Source: Macrotrachela quadricornifera (lineage: Eukaryota; Rotifera; Eurotatoria; Philodinida; Philodinidae). From it: DNA of 64,000 nt. The translations under genes were made by a program, and so were the position numbers. This document shows, in pieces, positions 59,011 to 64,000 of this stretch. The notes beneath the pieces were generated by a model. That model worked only from the letters and a program-made list of their open reading frames with translations, had not been told where the DNA came from and searched no databases. The stretch lies in assembly GCA_022393335.1 (NCBI GenBank), contig JAJEKB010001470.1, positions 972 to 64,971 on the forward strand. The letters are read 5' to 3'. Each line of letters opens with the position of its first letter. The first letter of the stretch is position 1.

Positions 59011-62000
59011 AAAACTTTTTTCCTCCTCTTATTTATCTTCAACTATTATTGTAACAGAAATGCATTCAAAGCAAATATGTATTTATAATGAAATAACGAA
59101 ACAATTTAACGAGCATTGATGATAATTCAACTAGGCAATATCTTAATTGAACTCCATCAATTACACGTGCCACAGGAATTTGTCGGGAAATCATAGAAAC
59201 ATGTATAATGTAAAGTGTGACAAAATTTCATTCTCACCGCATATACAAATTGCTTACATTTAAATAAGGATTAAAAGTAATCTTAATACAAACGGAATGT
59301 ATACAATATAGATTATCGTAGCGTTTCTTCTGTTTTTTCTAAAATACCTATCAGAATCAATCGAAATCTTTAAGCTTTTCTCAGTTCTAATCCTGCTTTT
59401 TCTAAAAGAAAAGAAAGAAAAGTTAGAAAGCATTTTTCGACCAATTTACAACGTTAATAAACTATGTTCTTTTGATTAGCATTATATTTTACAGATACAG
59501 ACATGAATTTTTCAGTGAATCATAGTACCTGCTGCAACTAGTTACCATCTGATACAAAAACTTATTGTTCTGATAAACTCAAGCATTTCTTAGTTACTGA
59601 AGCGTCTGTATTTACATGATATATTTACGTCAAAAGAATATTCTTTATAATTGTGTATGAATAAATTGTACATACTATAGAAAATGAGAAAGTTTTCTTA
59701 GGAGCATTAAAAGTTCTAGCTATATTAATTGGAATGAGCTAATTTAATGGTTTTTTACCAGAAAGTATTATTCTACGAAACATTCAATAAACTTAATCAA
59801 GCATGCATTTTAAAGACTTGGGATTTATTTCCTTAATGTATTATCTACTGACGTAAGAGAAGGAAATAACGGTTTTTCAAGAAATTTATTCGTTTTTTTT
59901 TATGTAGTGACTCGATATTGTGCCTCACCAAAGCGGTTATTTTGGTAGTGCACAGTGTCTAACGTTTGGTTTTCTACAAATGCTTTAAAAAAAACATATA
60001 TTATGAATAATCACTTCGGTTCACACATGGACGAGGTTTCTGATGTTTATAAACGGCGGTGGTAGCTAAATGATTGAGTGAACATGAGTTTAAACTAGTG
60101 TTTTCTGAAACTATTGAATATCATGGTAGACTATTAGAAAAAACAATTTTGTCAGCCGAATAAAATTATAAAAGCAGCGCATAATTTCATCGATTTGCCT
60201 AATTTTCATTTGTTATAGAGTTGCATAGTTTGCTGTGGTTATATACTCTTTTCTCCTGTAAAATTCTCCTACCAGTTTTACTAATGTTCGATTCGATTTA
60301 TGTTTCTCGAAACAATACGATTCAGTCAGCAAAATTTGTTCACATTGGATACGATTTAAGACGATGCAATCTCAGAAGATCATCGCAATCCGCCTTATCA
60401 AACAACATTTGTTTTTATGGCAAAATTCTGTCAATGAACAGTACTGACACATGTCGAATTATAACGATTTCCAGTAGTCTCATTTATAACATATTTTTGT
60501 TCCTGTCAATATAAATTTAACCAGAATCAGTCACTCACGGTTATTGAATACTAAGAAAAAACCTGTAACTGATTGAGTTTGCCAGTCATTTGTTATATTG
60601 AAGTGGTTATAGCGAATAATTGAACTCTAGTTTTTTTTCAGTACATTTGTTCGAGCTAAGCTGGTTCGAGCTGATAATATGGCAGTATCTATACTAACAC
60701 TATTATCGATTCGCAAGTGCTATCGGTCGCATAATAGCAGCTGTTTTATACCATTATGAATGGCTGAAATAACGAGGAAATGTACAAACTCGACGAAAGG
60801 ACATAAAAAGACTGCACTCATGAAGAGTTCCAAGTATTACTCTCTCAATTTCTTTTGAAAAAACTTGTCAACACAGCCTCTATGAAGCTAAAATGTAGAA
60901 TTCATACATTCAGTATGTGGTAGAAAAAGCCTTTGTATAAACTTAAGCTCATATTCTTGTAACAAAGAGCAATCGTTTGTAATAAGGACCTTTCTGTAGC
61001 GGAGGAGCCGTTGGAAAACCTTACTTTATAACTAATTACCATCTACTAATTTATTCTACAAAATTAGCAGTACCGTCTTAAAAAGTTATAAATACTACAT
61101 CATAGTAGTCCATAAAAAGTTGTAAATACCATCGATGAATCGTATTAAAAGTTACTAATCGTATATATGCTCACCGTTCATTTTAAACATATACAACTAT
61201 CTCTCGAACACTGTTGATTGACTTAGTCGGACTTACATCACAGTTTTCCGTCTCGTAGCACGTTAATACTTGCTTTTTTCAAGGAATATCTTTATTAATC
61301 GCTAGTCTTTTAATGATGCACAAGCTGTATATTATATTTTGTGAAAATCTCTTACTGAAAAAAAATCAGAGAGTACGTCGACATAAATCCGATAAACCTT
61401 CTATGTTTTACGGATGATTTTCAGTCTTGTGGTGGTTGTGCTCTCTCGTTTCTCGAGCTAATTTTCAGAGAATTGATCATTTCATCATTGTTAATAATGA
61501 GTTCTATTTTTTTTATCCATACTTTTCTACTGTTTAAATATTTCGATTTAAACTACTCCTGTCCACCCTTTTTTTTATTTTTCTTTAAAAGCAAGATGAG
61601 CTCTAAGACTTCGAAAGTTGCTCAAGCAAGGAAAGTCTAATATTCTTTCACTTGTAAAAATAGGAAATTCTCATTTAACTAATTCTGAAAAGAATTCTTG
61701 GACTTTTCATTACAAATGTAAAAAATTCTGTTGCCTTAAAATAAGTATTGTTCTAATGTCCATTTCAGAGATAAGTGGTCATGGGTATTATTTGATTAAC
61801 TTTCGATAGGAACAAGATAGAGATCTGCAATACTTACTGTTGGAAAGAGCAGATGAAGATGTATCGAACCATATTTGGAAAGATTTTTTAACGGTTATCC
61901 TTAAGGTTTTAGCCAAACGTTTTCAAAGAATTGCTTTTTATCTCCTACATTAAAAAAGTGATTTTTCCACCAAAACAATGCAAAAAACTTGCATTTTTCG

Positions 62001-63280
62001 ATTATTTTGCTAAAAAAATCAGGTGATAGATTGTGCTTCTATGGTTTGAATATTTTACTTTTAATAGTCAGGATAGGATCTTGATATAGTTTTGCAGCTC
62101 TTTTTCTGGCGGTTCTAGCACACTTTTGGAAATCGATAAAATAATATCTCATCTATGAAAGGCATTGTGTTTTTCTCGAAGTTTGGTGTAAAGCATTTCT
62201 GAAAGCGGTTAAAAAAATCTTTTTATATATGGTTCTACACTTCTTCGTCTCCTGTTTCCAACGGTGAAAATCACAGGTCTATTTTATCTCTATTAAGAGT
62301 TCATCAAAAAATGCTCACGGCCACTCATCTCAGAAATGGACATTAGTTGTCGAATTAATCATAGCGACGACAGATCCACGATTGCATTTACTTATTCCAA
62401 AGTTACTAAATCAAACTGAATGAACATGAAATTATGTGATATTTGAACTTTTCACGCTTCATACGTTTGACCAATCGAACGTCATTCCAAGTTAATATTA
62501 TCGAACAAAATATATGCAATGCGTATACAGTAACCTAATAGGTGAATATTCAAGTAGTGAGCTAACTTATTTCACTATATAAGCTAGTCTAGAGTCTCAC
62601 TATTTGATTTTGGCGATATCTGTTGTCCAATTTCGCATTTTTTGAGTATTTTTGAAAGCAAATTCTAACTAGTTTCAATGATACGTAATTACTAGATGGA
62701 TTAGTCCGTCTATAGAAAACATCAATTGTTGGAAGAATTTCATATTAGATCTGATCTTTATCCATAATAACAACATGTCGAAATTAGACACGTAGATGTC
62801 TTATAACTTTTTCATTTTCTTTTATTTTCTGTGAAACTAAAGTAAATGGAGAAATATAAAGACAATAAATCAGTGCATTATTAAAATTTCAAAATTCTTT
62901 CAATCAAAACCTAATCAAAATCACTCAAAAACGTATTTCTGACATTTCAGAAGTGGAAATAATTCTGTTGATTTCTCCTTTTCCAATTAACAACTTATGA
63001 ATAAAATAACCTTACCTCTCTTGAAACCTATCCAATGGAATATATTTTGTTATTATGATTTCAAACTAAATCCTGAATGTTGAATACTATAGTTCGCTGC
63101 ACATTTAAGAAAATGGATCTATTTTTATTAGAGTTAGAAGTTACATTATTCTGATTATTTCATGATCAAGAATAGTCATATGGTATTCGGTATGTTCACA
63201 AAAGAGTATTAATTAAAATAACAAACAACATTTAAGATAAAGGTATATAATGATAAATAAATATATTACAGTTTATCTAT
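59011..63280. other. Spacer of duplicated unit 2 between receptor copies
   Basis: Homologous in blocks to 53145-57161. No gene supported; open stretches at 60221-60514 and 61618-61809 lack domain features. Confidence 0.55.
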
Positions 63281-64000
63281 TTAATGAGGTGCAACGACGG
63301 CAATTTGTCGAGGGTGTTTCAATAATACTATATCTTTCCATCTGATTTTCTTCCACACTTCGGATAGAGAACCAAGACACACGAATGGAAAGAGAAGAAT
63401 CACAAAGTAACATAGATAATTAAAATAAAGCTCAGCATCTACTCCTTTTTCTTCTGGTAATCCACAAAGATGGGCAAAAATTAGAATATTTAAAGGAACA
63501 TTGGTGACTAAATACGGAATACAGTGTAAAAGCAATTGAATAGTCATTTTTCGTTGTTTACGCCATAAATTACGTTGATGAAGACGTCGCTTTTGATAAT
63601 AAACACGAATAAGCACGCTTATAGTAAAAATACTAATAATCATAGTTGGTATAATACTATTCATAACACTATCCCATATACCAAGAAGCTGATCATTTAA
63701 ATAACATGGAAAATTATTACAAACAGGTAATGAATAATCATATGTATTCATACAAGGTGGAAATACTATAACTACAATATAAAAGATAAAAATATAGAGA
63801 ATTAAAATAATTAAAGGTATATAATGAAAAATAAATCGTTTTTTTTGTTTATAAATATTCTATCATGAAACATAAATAAATAACGATGAATAGAAGCCCA
63901 TGCCATAATAATTGTACATCCATTATATAATCCTAGATCCATAAACCACCATACAAGACATAAAAGAGGTGTTGATGGTTGGACAACACCTAAATGTAAA
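63281..64000 (-). pseudogene. 7TM receptor copy 3, frameshifted and cut by the window edge
   Basis: From the stop at 63281 the frame is open up to the loop before TM5 (PPCMNTYDYSLPVCNNFPCY) and on through the end of TM4. A run of eight T at 63839-63846 leaves the region one base shorter than in copies 1 and 2. That breaks the frame inside the second inner loop (after HDRIFINKK). Above it the other frame continues well: IIMAWASIHRYLFMFHD, WWFMDLGLYNGC and LHLGVVQPSTPLLC at the window edge. TM1-2 and the start lie outside. A homopolymer indel could also be a sequencing error, in which case this is a third intact gene. Confidence 0.7.

Noticed and set aside
58688..59054. 107- and 74-codon open stretches
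   Set aside because: They overlap each other inside a composite fold-back transposon and show no domain.
60221..60514. 97-codon open stretch
   Set aside because: In the duplicated spacer; I could not see the frame conserved in the matching region near 55.3-55.7 kb.
1..64000. tRNA genes, rRNA and telomeric repeats
   Set aside because: No cloverleaf with A/B boxes, no rRNA-like sequence and no TGTGGG-type telomeric run was recognised by eye; a tRNAscan run would settle this.

Overview
The window looks like nuclear DNA from a bdelloid rotifer (Rotaria/Adineta type). This is an inference from gene content, because no ribosomal or mitochondrial marker is present. The DNA is strongly AT-rich. Genes are split by many short GT-AG introns, often 50-60 bp. 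The families are those expanded in bdelloids: NHL beta-propeller membrane proteins, B-box/SPRY proteins, ribonuclease-inhibitor-type LRR proteins, a C-type-lectin receptor and tandem lineage-specific 7TM receptors. A 10-bp N gap lies at 49435-49444.

Layout. 0.1-2.8 kb: minus-strand receptor with WSC-like and C-type-lectin-like domains, one transmembrane segment and an ITIM-like tail. 3.8-5.5 kb: IS1595/Merlin-type DNA transposon whose transposase is broken by one stop codon. 5.9-7.3 kb: neuronal-calcium-sensor-like gene, intact in all splice phases but with one internal TGA. 6.6-8.8 kb: a cluster of palindromic miniature elements. 11.4-12.8 kb: decayed nuclear receptor that carried two DNA-binding domains. 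14.3-16.4 kb: B-box/coiled-coil/SPRY gene plus a frameshifted partial copy. 18.9-22.95 kb: NHL-mucin-EGF-transmembrane gene with a fold-back transposon lodged 3 bp before a splice acceptor. 24.1-26.7 kb: LRR protein. 28.2-29.0 kb: unidentified decayed coding remnant.

29.7-36.4 kb: a 19-exon FHIP (FTS/Hook-interacting protein, FAM160) gene, the clearest housekeeping gene here. 37.2-39.0 kb: two large fold-back elements. 40.8-41.2 kb: 71-residue two-EF-hand protein. 42.9-44.8 kb: seven-exon type II membrane NHL protein. 45.4-46.3 kb: Helitron-like ends. 47.9-48.4 kb: orphan terminal exon next to the gap. 50.3-51.6 kb: TIR element with an internal repeated motif. 52.2-64.0 kb: tandem array of three 7TM receptor genes on 5-6 kb duplicated units; the third is frameshifted and runs off the window.

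The genes form no operon. The shared themes are cell-surface recognition (lectin receptor, NHL/EGF proteins, 7TM receptors), calcium binding, and a dense load of non-autonomous DNA transposons. Four coding regions are interrupted by one or a few lesions and a fifth is extensively decayed. All multi-exon models come from reading splice signals and phases by eye and lack transcript support.
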